A program made the position numbers and the translations under genes. This document shows, in pieces, positions 28,994 to 34,298 of a stretch of DNA of 42,815 nucleotides (positions are counted from its first letter, which is position 1; each line of letters begins with the position of its first letter). This stretch comes from a virus. Under the pieces are notes generated by a model. That model saw only the letters and a program-made list of their open reading frames with translations, made no database searches and was not told where the DNA came from. The DNA is taken from positions 1-42,815 of the IMG/VR virus record IMGVR_UViG_3300015245_000053; one strand, written 5' to 3'.

Positions 28994-29291
28994 AGCAAGT
29001 ACTCCTTCGTAAAGTGTTTAGCCACTTCCGCAATGGGACTAGGTAGAGTAGGAGGTGAGACCCTAATCCCATTGTGGCTATGGCTAAGCGCCTGTTAGTG
29101 ATCTCGGAGGCAATCCGGGGCTAACAGGATATCAAGAAATGGAGACTTCTTGCTATTGGCGTCTCCGGACCTCAGAGGGTTCCGATTTTTTACGAGTTTG
29201 TCACCCACAATTAGCAGACTTCTCGACGGGTTTGCATACCCGTGTATTGGGCGCAGGAGCCAGAGCGACTGACCGTAAGCGCCCAACTCCG
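28994..29291. ncRNA. 298-base non-coding segment with consecutive stem-loops
   Basis: No gene fits on the minus strand here, although coding is almost continuous elsewhere. Inverted repeats found: TTAGCCA/TGGCTAA (29018-29024, 29081-29087) enclosing CAATGGGA/TCCCATTG (29031-29038, 29067-29074); CCTGTTAG/CTAACAGG (29091-29098, 29121-29128) enclosing CGGA/TCCG; GGAGAC/GTCTCC (29141-29146, 29161-29166), which competes with CAAGAA/TTCTTG (29133-29138, 29147-29152); ACGGGT/ACCCGT (29226-29231, 29238-29243); and TTGGGCGC/GCGCCCAA (29247-29254, 29279-29286). A weak stem then ATTTTTT at about 29165-29189 could end a plus-strand transcript. It may be a structured leader, a processed ncRNA, or a replication origin. 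Not a recognisable tRNA. Confidence 0.5.
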
Positions 29292-29792
29292 TTACGCCGT
29301 CGCGGTTTGAGTAGCACCGAGAGAGGCGATGATATTGGCGAGTTCGTCGATGGAAACGTCTCTGCCGAGGAGCTTAGAGAGAGCGTTAGCCGCCTTCTCC
29401 TGCGGAGTCGCAGACTGACGCTCGGACTTCTGACCGATGATCGGAAAGAGATCGAAAGCCCCTTCCACCGGCGTGAAGTCCTTCTGCATCAACTGCCGAC
29501 GGACGAACTGCTGTTGTTTGAGGACAACCGATCGGTTGATCAGATTTGCCTGTTCATCAACCGAGGGTACGAATTGCAGGAAGTCCGTAATGGGGTCTGT
29601 TTCGGAGACGGTGTGAAAAGTGTAGGTCTGCGAAGCAAGTACATCGACCGTGCGACCCTTGCCTTCGGTGACCAACTCTTCCATCACCTCCTGGACTTTG
29701 TCTTCCTTCACAGAAATCTCCGTCTCGCCGGCTTGGCCGTTCGCTTCGAGGATTCTGTAATTAACACGCGTTTCATTGTAATTCGATGGCAT
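29292..29792 (-). CDS. Unknown 166-aa early protein
   Basis: ATG after GAAAGGAAGTAAACA. Residues 1-90 are beta-rich (VNYRILEANGQAGETEISVK, EGKGRTVDVLASQTYTF), 95-140 helical, and 140-166 a helix with LGRDVSIDELANIIASLGAT, like a small helix-hairpin end. No family recognised. It has the clearest promoter of the early arm directly upstream (29886-29914) and a dyad beyond that, so it is likely an abundant early product. Confidence 0.65.
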   Translation of the reverse strand: MPSNYNETRVNYRILEANGQAGETEISVKEDKVQEVMEELVTEGKGRTVDVLASQTYTFHTVSETDPITDFLQFVPSVDEQANLINRSVVLKQQQFVRRQLMQKDFTPVEGAFDLFPIIGQKSERQSATPQEKAANALSKLLGRDVSIDELANIIASLGATQTATA

Positions 29793-29885
29793 TGTTTACT
29801 TCCTTTCGTATAGAGGTTTTTTAACTCGCTACCCTTGGGTAAAAAAGAAAGTCAGGAAACGGTTGAACGTACTCCTAACTTGAAA

Positions 29886-29914
29886 AGTCTATCGTACTTG
29901 TGTAGCATTGTCAA
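29886..29914 (-). promoter_or_regulatory. Sigma70-type promoter (leftward)
   Basis: On the minus strand TTGACA (29909-29914), a 17-base spacer and TAGACT (29886-29891). The transcript would begin near 29879, about 85 bases before the 166-aa gene. Dyad D lies six bases upstream of the -35 box, a usual place for an activator site. The box sequence and spacer match two other promoters in this window (31221, 33003). Confidence 0.75.
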
Positions 29915-29920
29915 GTTTGC

Positions 29921-29947
29921 TTTAGTGTTCACTGACTGAACAGTAAA
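29921..29947. promoter_or_regulatory. Dyad D: TTTAGTGTTCA-N5-TGAACAGTAAA
   Basis: Eleven-base arms with one mismatch around CTGAC. The dyad abuts the leftward promoter at 29886-29914 on its upstream side. This is the site that best supports a DNA-level role, since it is upstream of the transcription start and would not be in the RNA from that promoter. Confidence 0.75.
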
Positions 29948-29969
29948 TAAACTCTTTGTTCTCAATCGG

Positions 29970-30239
29970 TTACGTGATAGTTTCACTAATAAACTCTTTT
30001 GAGATTTGCTTTTCCTTCGCTTGTGCTTCGCATTCCGGACAGATATATACTTCGATGGCTTCGGCTGTTTGCTGTTTGAATTGACCGTAATTCTGACATT
30101 CTAGATTGGTGCAGAGAATTAAGGACGTTGAGTGGCACTCGGCGTGTGCGAATACTGTTATGCGCCGGACTTCTACGGGACCTTCGCAGCGAGGACAGAG
30201 GTGGGTTTGTTGTAAACAATACTTGCATGAACGAATCAT
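29970..30239 (-). CDS. Multi-CxxC zinc-ribbon protein
   Basis: 89 residues, ATG after GGTGAAAT. Cysteine pairs: CKYC (5-8), CPRC (15-18), CTNLEC (43-48) and CPEC (67-70), plus His/Cys at AHAECH; this suits two zinc ribbons. The middle resembles Ogr/zinc-ribbon transcription factors (VEVRRITVFAHAECHSTSL), but the match is loose. A phage early regulator or adaptor is possible. Coupled to a tiny membrane gene upstream. Confidence 0.6.
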   Translation of the reverse strand: MIRSCKYCLQQTHLCPRCEGPVEVRRITVFAHAECHSTSLILCTNLECQNYGQFKQQTAEAIEVYICPECEAQAKEKQISKEFISETIT

Positions 30240-30242
30240 ATT

Positions 30243-30350
30243 TCACCAACCGTTGGTCCGATCAATCCACCTCGTGACCCATTTGTCGATATACACGAAT
30301 AGCGCCGCAGCGGCTAGGAGAAGGAAGAAAAGGAAGTCGTATTTGGTCAT
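30243..30350 (-). CDS. 35-aa single-span membrane peptide
   Basis: ATG at 30350 overlapping the preceding TGA (ATGA); stop 30243-30245. Residues 4-21 are hydrophobic (YDFLFFLLLAAAALFVYI), followed by a charged tryptophan-rich tail (KWVTRWIDRTNGW). Early, operon-internal membrane peptides of this kind often act on host membranes or on superinfection. Too short for family assignment, but coupling supports it. Confidence 0.55.
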   Translation of the reverse strand: MTKYDFLFFLLLAAAALFVYIDKWVTRWIDRTNGW

Positions 30351-30520
30351 AGTTCACACCCACGCTTGGTAAAATCACAGATGATGTTGTCAATAATCTT
30401 CAGAGTTTGTTCCGCGTTGATGACTCTTTCCTCACGCGAGGATTGAGGCATTCGTTTCCATGAGCGAAGCGTTTCTCTTAGCTTGTCTTCCATCGCAAGC
30501 CAGTTGACTTTTATACTCAT
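30347..30520 (-). CDS. Unknown 57-aa protein
   Basis: ATG at 30520 after a strong AGGAGG, overlapping the preceding stop; ends in ATGA with the 35-aa peptide. Charged helix: NWLAMEDKLRETLRSWKRMP, then SSREERVINAEQTLKIIDNI. No motif. Likely a small early accessory protein. Confidence 0.6.
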   Translation of the reverse strand: MSIKVNWLAMEDKLRETLRSWKRMPQSSREERVINAEQTLKIIDNIICDFTKRGCEL

Positions 30521-31155
30521 TTCGAATCCTCCTGTAAATTCTTGATTGTATCAATTATATCATCGAGTGAAACTGAAGGTGCCTCAGCCATGCTGCTGTC
30601 AGCAAGGGGTACGGCCGTACCACTCCCACCGCTATGTTGTCGTGCTTGCGCCGTGTCAACACCAGCACCTAGTAAACCTCTTTCAATCAAAGCCTGTTTT
30701 ACATCATCTTCCAGTCTGTCGCCGAAGGCTTCCAGATGCCACCCTGCTTTTTGTGCCTCGACATACACTCGGATAGCATCCCATCCATGTTTGCTTTGTT
30801 TCTCTACAATCCAGTCATTTAACAAAGCAAGATGCTCGTCAGAACCTAGCACCGCGCTACCTGTCAAAGGCTGTTCTGGTAATGGCTTAGGCTTCGACGC
30901 TCTTACATACTCAAACCCCTCGCCTGTCTCCACCTTCGGCGCTCTACATTCCATCCCTGTGTGTGTCTGAGTCGGACACTGGTTGCATGAGAATACCCAA
31001 ACTCTGTATCCCAGTTCAAACGACATTTCAGCCGAACGCTTTTTTAGTACATATGGATTCTTACATCCGCACGCTAAACAATGCGTATATAACCTCCCGC
31101 ATGTACACGCTACCGGCTCTTTTTTGCCTTCTAACTGTAACGGTTTACTGCCCAT
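30517..31155 (-). CDS. Zinc-binding early protein with acidic tail
   Basis: 212 residues, ATG after GTGAGGTGAAATAAGCAA. The N-terminal 70 residues contain many cysteines: ACTCGRLYTHCLACGC, then VFSCNQCPTQTHTGMEC, enough for two or three zinc ions. Residues 100-155 are helical, with HGWDAIRVYVEAQKAGWHLE. The C-terminus is Ser/Asp-rich (SVSLDDIIDTIKNLQEDS). It is the first gene behind promoter 31221-31249. Many early phage proteins with zinc ribbons rewire host transcription; here that is only a possibility. Confidence 0.6.
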   Translation of the reverse strand: MGSKPLQLEGKKEPVACTCGRLYTHCLACGCKNPYVLKKRSAEMSFELGYRVWVFSCNQCPTQTHTGMECRAPKVETGEGFEYVRASKPKPLPEQPLTGSAVLGSDEHLALLNDWIVEKQSKHGWDAIRVYVEAQKAGWHLEAFGDRLEDDVKQALIERGLLGAGVDTAQARQHSGGSGTAVPLADSSMAEAPSVSLDDIIDTIKNLQEDSK

Positions 31156-31220
31156 TTGCTTATTTCACCTCACAGAGCTATCCAGTGGATTCCGTCTCTA
31201 CTGAGTAACTCGACCGTTAC

Positions 31221-31249
31221 ATGCTAACACAGTCCGAAGGGCTTGTCAA
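31221..31249 (-). promoter_or_regulatory. Sigma70-type promoter (leftward)
   Basis: Minus strand TTGACA (31244-31249), a 17-base spacer and TAGCAT (31221-31226); start near 31214, leader about 60 bases to the gene at 31155. Same architecture as the promoters at 29886 and 33003. No dyad of the TGTTCA family lies next to it. Confidence 0.75.
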
Positions 31250-31260
31250 ATAGTACTAGT

Positions 31261-31291
31261 CGCTAAGTCGTTTAGAATCACAGACTTAGCG
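31261..31291. terminator. 9-bp perfect hairpin upstream of the early promoter
   Basis: CGCTAAGTC and GACTTAGCG enclose a 13-base loop. On the plus strand TAGCTATTTTTCT follows, so it could stop rightward transcription; on the minus strand no T-run follows. It lies 12 bases upstream of the leftward -35 box and could insulate that promoter. Confidence 0.5.
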
Positions 31292-31326
31292 TAGCTATTT
31301 TTCTTGACGAGAGTAGTACTAGCTAG

Positions 31327-31370
31327 CTCTTCTAGAAAAAGAAGTAAATTTTTTTTATTTTTTAGAAGAG
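31327..31370. terminator. AT-rich inverted repeat after the 31430-31693 gene
   Basis: CTCTTCTA (31327-31334) pairs with TAGAAGAG (31363-31370), extended by A5/T5 tracts inside. It lies downstream of the leftward gene that stops at 31430 and before the hairpin at 31261. Probably terminates the 32.6-31.4 kb early unit, so that the next genes rely on the 31221 promoter. The intergenic stretch 31156-31429 holds these two hairpins and the promoter, and no gene that I can see. Confidence 0.5.
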
Positions 31371-31429
31371 AGATTAAAAACACACACACCCTTCCAATAA
31401 GTCATTCGCTTTTTATTCGCTCTCTTCAA

Positions 31430-31693
31430 TCATCCGTCTATTCCGTTCTTAAGACAGAATACTTCGTATTGACGGCGGGCGTCTTTCCTAGTTCTGCGGC
31501 AGGACGGACAGGTATCGAAGTAGGATTTAGAATGGCAACAGAATAGTAAACCGTAGTTAACAGGTAAATACGGCGCATTGCGCTCGGTTGAGGACGGCTC
31601 ACGGATTGTCCGTGGGGTAGGCAGTGTACGCGAGTCCGCCGCGGCCTGTTTGTTCGACAGGTCACGGAGGATTTTGGATAGATTAATCGACAT
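31430..31693 (-). CDS. 87-aa protein with C-terminal CxxC zinc motif
   Basis: ATG at 31693 with GGAGAGATACCTT upstream. An alternative frame from 31710 to 31438 is open too, but has no such site. Residues 1-20 are helical (SINLSKILRDLSNKQAAADS), 21-45 Thr/Pro-rich, and residues 47-70 read LLFCCHSKSYFDTCPSCRRT with CC and CPSC, then a basic helix. Similar short proteins with a Cys-rich C-terminal knuckle occur in early regions of phages. Function unknown. Confidence 0.55.
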   Translation of the reverse strand: MSINLSKILRDLSNKQAAADSRTLPTPRTIREPSSTERNAPYLPVNYGLLFCCHSKSYFDTCPSCRRTRKDARRQYEVFCLKNGIDG

Positions 31694-31877
31694 AAGGTAT
31701 CTCTCCGCATGTCCAGTAACGAGTACTGTCAGGCTTACCCCACTCGTTATTAAGAAACGAGTTAATGGCAGCGGCTAGAATACCTTTCATCTGTTCCGTT
31801 GGAACTATCTCAAACGTAGCTGACGGAATAGATGAAAAGGGATTATCGGCTACGAATAGCCAGATGGTCCATTTCAT
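31683..31877 (-). CDS. Unknown 64-aa protein
   Basis: Start set at the ATG at 31877 (MKWTIWLFVADNPFSSIPSA), three bases after AAAGGATTATT; the longer frame from 31940 overlaps the end of the previous gene. Strand-helix pattern with PTEQMKGILAAAINSFLNNE and a WGKPDSTRYW end, all compatible with a small alpha/beta fold. It overlaps the next gene by 11 bases. No family recognised. Confidence 0.55.
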   Translation of the reverse strand: MKWTIWLFVADNPFSSIPSATFEIVPTEQMKGILAAAINSFLNNEWGKPDSTRYWTCGEIPYVD

Positions 31878-31929
31878 AATAATCCTTTCTAAACTCCGTT
31901 CGCCTAGCGAGGCTCTCCGCCTCGCGGAG

Positions 31930-32397
31930 TTAAGCAACACCTTCAGGTGCGGTTGCTTTCTCCAGTTCGGACTCGGTTAGTTCAGGTTCAGAATCAGACT
32001 TGTGCTCAGGAGCCGGTTCAGTCTCCGGTTCTTGATCATCCGATTCCGCCGTCGGGTCAGATAGATCAACGGTGTTACCGTTAATTAATCCGTATTGCTT
32101 CGCAAGCTGCGCAATATCCACCGCGTACTTGGCTGGATTCACCATATACGGCGCCACTGCCTTCGCGAAGTCCCGTCGGTTCTTCGACAAATCCCCGTTT
32201 TTCCATTGATTACGGACTTGCCGTCGGCCTTTGTCGAGAACATCCAGAAGGACTCCAAGCATGGAGAGGTGTTCCCCACGTCTAATAAAGTCCTCTTGCA
32301 GCCGAAGGAGTGATACAACCTCCGTCGCTGGGAGTGTTACGACCGGAACAGGCACTTGCTTTCCTGACCGAGTTGTGAACATTTCGTTTGCCATAGC
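31930..32397 (-). CDS. Unknown 155-aa early protein with acidic tail
   Basis: ATG at 32397 after AAGGAGAAACACGCT (the longer frame from 32490 has no site). Residues 1-100 are helical and basic: VVSLLRLQEDFIRRGEHLSM, KGRRQVRNQWKNGDLSKNRR, KYAVDIAQLAKQYGLINGN. The last 50 residues are Glu/Pro/Ser-rich and disordered (EPETEPAPEHKSDSEPELTE). A helical core plus acidic tail is common in early phage regulators, but nothing specific is recognised. Confidence 0.6.
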   Translation of the reverse strand, partial: AMANEMFTTRSGKQVPVPVVTLPATEVVSLLRLQEDFIRRGEHLSMLGVLLDVLDKGRRQVRNQWKNGDLSKNRRDFAKAVAPYMVNPAKYAVDIAQLAKQYGLINGNTVDLSDPTAESDDQEPETEPAPEHKSDSEPELTESELEKATAPEGVA

Positions 32398-32476
32398 GTG
32401 TTTCTCCTTGGTGATGCTCGAATGAAATGGAGAGCATCGCAAGACAAACGGAGTTATCGTGTCCCTTGTGCGGGTG

Positions 32477-32650
32477 TTACTCCCGCACAACTCTTAATTC
32501 TCTGATATACTCGGCGCGTCCGAAGAACGGAGCGAGTAGAGCATCTTGAAAGAAGCGAACGGCAGCGGACTTCTTTAATGCAAGTGTCGTGATTCGTACC
32601 CACTTGCCGTCTCGTTTCTCGAATAAAGAGTATAGACGTTTCTCTTGCAT
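32477..32650 (-). CDS. Unknown 57-aa small early protein
   Basis: ATG at 32650 with GGAGGTGTTAC upstream (the 62-codon version from 32665 is unlikely). MQEKRLYSLFEKRDGKWVRI then TTLALKKSAAVRFFQDALLA: a short strand pair with GKW and a helix, ending AEYIRELRVVRE. Small phage proteins of this general style (read a surface, modify a label) are common, but their job is not known. It is the first gene of the leftward arm. Confidence 0.6.
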   Translation of the reverse strand: MQEKRLYSLFEKRDGKWVRITTLALKKSAAVRFFQDALLAPFFGRAEYIRELRVVRE

Positions 32651-33002
32651 GTAACACCTCCACAAGAGACACGATTGATATGTACATCAGCATTATCAAC
32701 ACGCAATCCGCATAATACGGATATTATCGTGTAGATATTCTGCTAGTACTCATCTATAGTGTCCGCACGCGACGTGAGGCACAAAAACGGGATTTTCGCT
32801 GGGCGGACGGAGTGTTCGCGAAAAATTTTTTCGGTTTTTTCAAACCGGCCCTACAGGCGCCTAATTTTTCTATTTTGGCAGGCGTAGCCTATACCAGGTT
32901 TTGGACCACGGATTTACTGTTCAGCGTGTGAACGCTAATTCGCGTGAAGAATTTTTAATAGGGCAAATTACTGATTTCACTAGACTTATTGACTCTTGAA
33001 AC
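32651..33002. promoter_or_regulatory. Divergent control region between early and late arms
   Basis: About 350 bases without a gene. It holds an AT-rich palindrome ATAATA/TATTAT at 32712-32727 in front of the first early gene; a poor leftward promoter candidate (TTGCGT 32701-32706, TACATA 32679-32684, 16-base spacer); a CGGTTT/AAACCG hairpin amid A- and T-runs at about 32825-32846; a pair of similar GGCG-containing segments near 32850-32890; dyad E at 32913-32939; and then the late promoter. It may also contain the replication origin, but no iterons are seen. Confidence 0.5.
32913..32939. promoter_or_regulatory. Dyad E: TTTACTGTTCA-N5-TGAACGCTAAT
   Basis: Core TGTTCA pairs with TGAACG with one mismatch, and outer TTTA pairs with TAAT with one mismatch. 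It lies 64 bases upstream of the late -35 box (33003) in the divergent control region. Centred near -115 relative to the late start, it could be a distal regulatory site for the late promoter or act on the early side. Confidence 0.65.
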
Positions 33003-33031
33003 TTGACAAAGACGACAAGCTATGCTAGTAT
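33003..33031 (+). promoter_or_regulatory. Sigma70-type promoter of the packaging/late operon
   Basis: TTGACA (33003-33008), 17-base spacer and TAGTAT (33026-33031), with TG two bases before the -10 box (extended -10). Start near 33038, leaving only about 12 bases before the ATG at 33051 with AGGAAGG at 33040. This is why the frame opened at 33003 is not the gene start. Together with 29886 and 31221 it shows a shared TAGnnT-type -10 box. Confidence 0.8.
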
Positions 33032-33050
33032 TCCCTTTCAGGAAGGGTGT

Positions 33051-33656
33051 ATGAAAATCCACGTTCCTAATGGAAGTCCTTCGGGGATGGTAGCGGAGTT
33101 GGACTCGCCATTCCCAGATAACAGCCCGATTAATAATGGACAGGGGAATCATCAAGCAGTTGGGGGGCCGGGGCGCCCGGGCGGGGTTTCGAGTCAACTT
33201 CGGCTTCGCATCCAACGGGTCGCCCGTATGCGCGTAGCGGGTATAAAAGATCAAGTTATCCAGCTCCGCGAAGGCATAACACCCCCCGCTTTTCATTATC
33301 TCATTAATCTTCCTGAATACAAAGAAGTAGAAGAAGCGATCTTCGATGGTACACTATCGGCAATGGACCGGGCGATAGCAGGGAATGTCGAGACACTTCG
33401 TAACGAAGTTAGAGGAGCTGTGCCGGCTGCGCTGCGTACTGTTATAGAAGTGGCGAATCAACGCAGAGACTTGAAGACGGCGCTTGCAGCTTCGCTAGAA
33501 TTACTCGACAGAGACCCTGATCGTGTCGCCCAGCGGAGCAAGCCCTCCGAGCTTCCTGTCGATGCCGTTAGACTGCCCGATGGGGTTATAGATGTTGTTT
33601 CGAAGGAAGCCGATAAAGTCGTAAATGAGATTAACGGATCGAAGAGAGTGCAATAA
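33051..33656 (+). CDS. Terminase small subunit (probable)
   Basis: 201 residues from the ATG at 33051. Residues 1-45 are Pro/Gly/Asn-rich. Residues 50-100 carry a helix-turn-helix-like pattern (RIQRVARMRVAGIKDQVIQL, REGITPPAFHYLINLPEYKE) expected of DNA-recognising TerS, then an Ala-rich helical oligomerisation region (AVPAALRTVIEVANQRRDLK) ending with ELLDRDPDR. First gene of the late operon, two small genes before TerL. The role is to recognise phage DNA and start packaging. Called from fold pattern and order. Confidence 0.65.
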   Translation: MKIHVPNGSPSGMVAELDSPFPDNSPINNGQGNHQAVGGPGRPGGVSSQLRLRIQRVARMRVAGIKDQVIQLREGITPPAFHYLINLPEYKEVEEAIFDGTLSAMDRAIAGNVETLRNEVRGAVPAALRTVIEVANQRRDLKTALAASLELLDRDPDRVAQRSKPSELPVDAVRLPDGVIDVVSKEADKVVNEINGSKRVQ

Positions 33657-33681
33657 TTAGTGTTCACTCTGTGAACAGAAA
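33657..33681. promoter_or_regulatory. Dyad F: TTAGTGTTCA-N5-TGAACAGAAA
   Basis: Six-base core TGTTCA/TGAACA is perfect. It starts immediately after the small-terminase stop codon and ends a few bases before the ribosome site (ACGGAG) of the gene at 33694, the same position relative to a gene as dyad A. As RNA it would be a stem next to a ribosome site. Confidence 0.7.
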
Positions 33682-33693
33682 CGGAGTCTAGCT

Positions 33694-34005
33694 ATGCCAT
33701 CCTCCGACAGCGCGCGCTACGACGATGCGAAAGAAGTAAAGCCGAAGGATGCGCGAACTGCGTCCACTGGATCTGTCCATGACCCACGGAGTGGGAAGTA
33801 TCCTTCCACAATCGAATTTGCTTCGCATGAAGACGAAAATGCCTCGAAAGTAAATAGCGGCAGGATGGCGCGTCGCCCCTCCGGGAAGTTCAGAGGCGCA
33901 GCTCATGGCTTTCATACTGTCAAATGCACTTGCAGTAAACATCCGTGTACCTGCGGTACGGAGAAGGCGCATGAGAGTTTGCAACACTGTAATGTGAATA
34001 TGTGA
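33694..34005 (+). CDS. Small disordered protein with C-terminal Cys/His knuckle
   Basis: 103 residues, ATG after ACGGAGTCTAGCT. Residues 1-70 are charged, polar and Ser/Lys/Asp-rich with no hydrophobic core (like the basic protein at 12831). Residues 73-103 contain CTCSKHPCTCGTEKAHESLQ with five cysteines and several histidines, which could bind zinc. The end overlaps the next gene (TGATG). It lies between TerS and TerL and may be a minor head or packaging factor. No family recognised. Confidence 0.55.
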   Translation: MPSSDSARYDDAKEVKPKDARTASTGSVHDPRSGKYPSTIEFASHEDENASKVNSGRMARRPSGKFRGAAHGFHTVKCTCSKHPCTCGTEKAHESLQHCNVNM

Positions 34006-34298
34006 TGAAATCGGACGAGCCATGTGTTCGCTGTGGTAGTCAGGTGAATATACAAAAGCATCATATTGTATATTCATCCCCTACCGTCCCTGTCTGTTTT
34101 AACTGTCATAAACAGGTAACACTCTTGAATACTGTTGTAGCAAGGATTTTCGGAGGTAAGCTAGACGATAACATGCGTCTTAGGATCTGGGAAATTTTTA
34201 ATGATATTACACAGGAGTACTGGTTTCAGAATTCTATACTCAGATTCTTCATCCCTAAGAAACCCTATTCTTCTAGCCAAGAAGAAAGACTGGAGTAA
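34005..34298 (+). CDS. HNH-like zinc protein next to the large terminase
   Basis: 97 residues from the ATG at 34005 (GTG at 34002 is an alternative). Residues 6-40 read PCVRCGSQVNIQKHHIVYSS, then PVCFNCHKQVT: CxxC, the HHI pair and CFNCH as in short HNH endonucleases, although the final HNH histidine is displaced. In several phage groups an HNH protein encoded beside TerL is needed for cos cleavage and packaging. Here the next gene is TerL, joined stop to start, so a packaging role is as likely as a homing one. Residues 60-97 form an unrelated helical tail. Confidence 0.65.
   Translation: MKSDEPCVRCGSQVNIQKHHIVYSSPTVPVCFNCHKQVTLLNTVVARIFGGKLDDNMRLRIWEIFNDITQEYWFQNSILRFFIPKKPYSSSQEERLE

Noticed and set aside
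28994-29291. tRNA or tRNA-like gene
   Set aside because: No cloverleaf or T-loop motif with correct arm lengths on either strand despite the stems.
29139-29813. 224-codon plus-strand frame opposite the 166-aa gene
   Set aside because: It runs antisense over a real gene and through the multi-stem segment, is rich in Arg/Leu shadow residues, and has no ribosome site.
31438-31710. Alternative 90-codon minus-strand frame
   Set aside because: It overlaps the 87-aa frame, lacks a ribosome site, and gives Arg-rich shadow sequence without the Cys motif.
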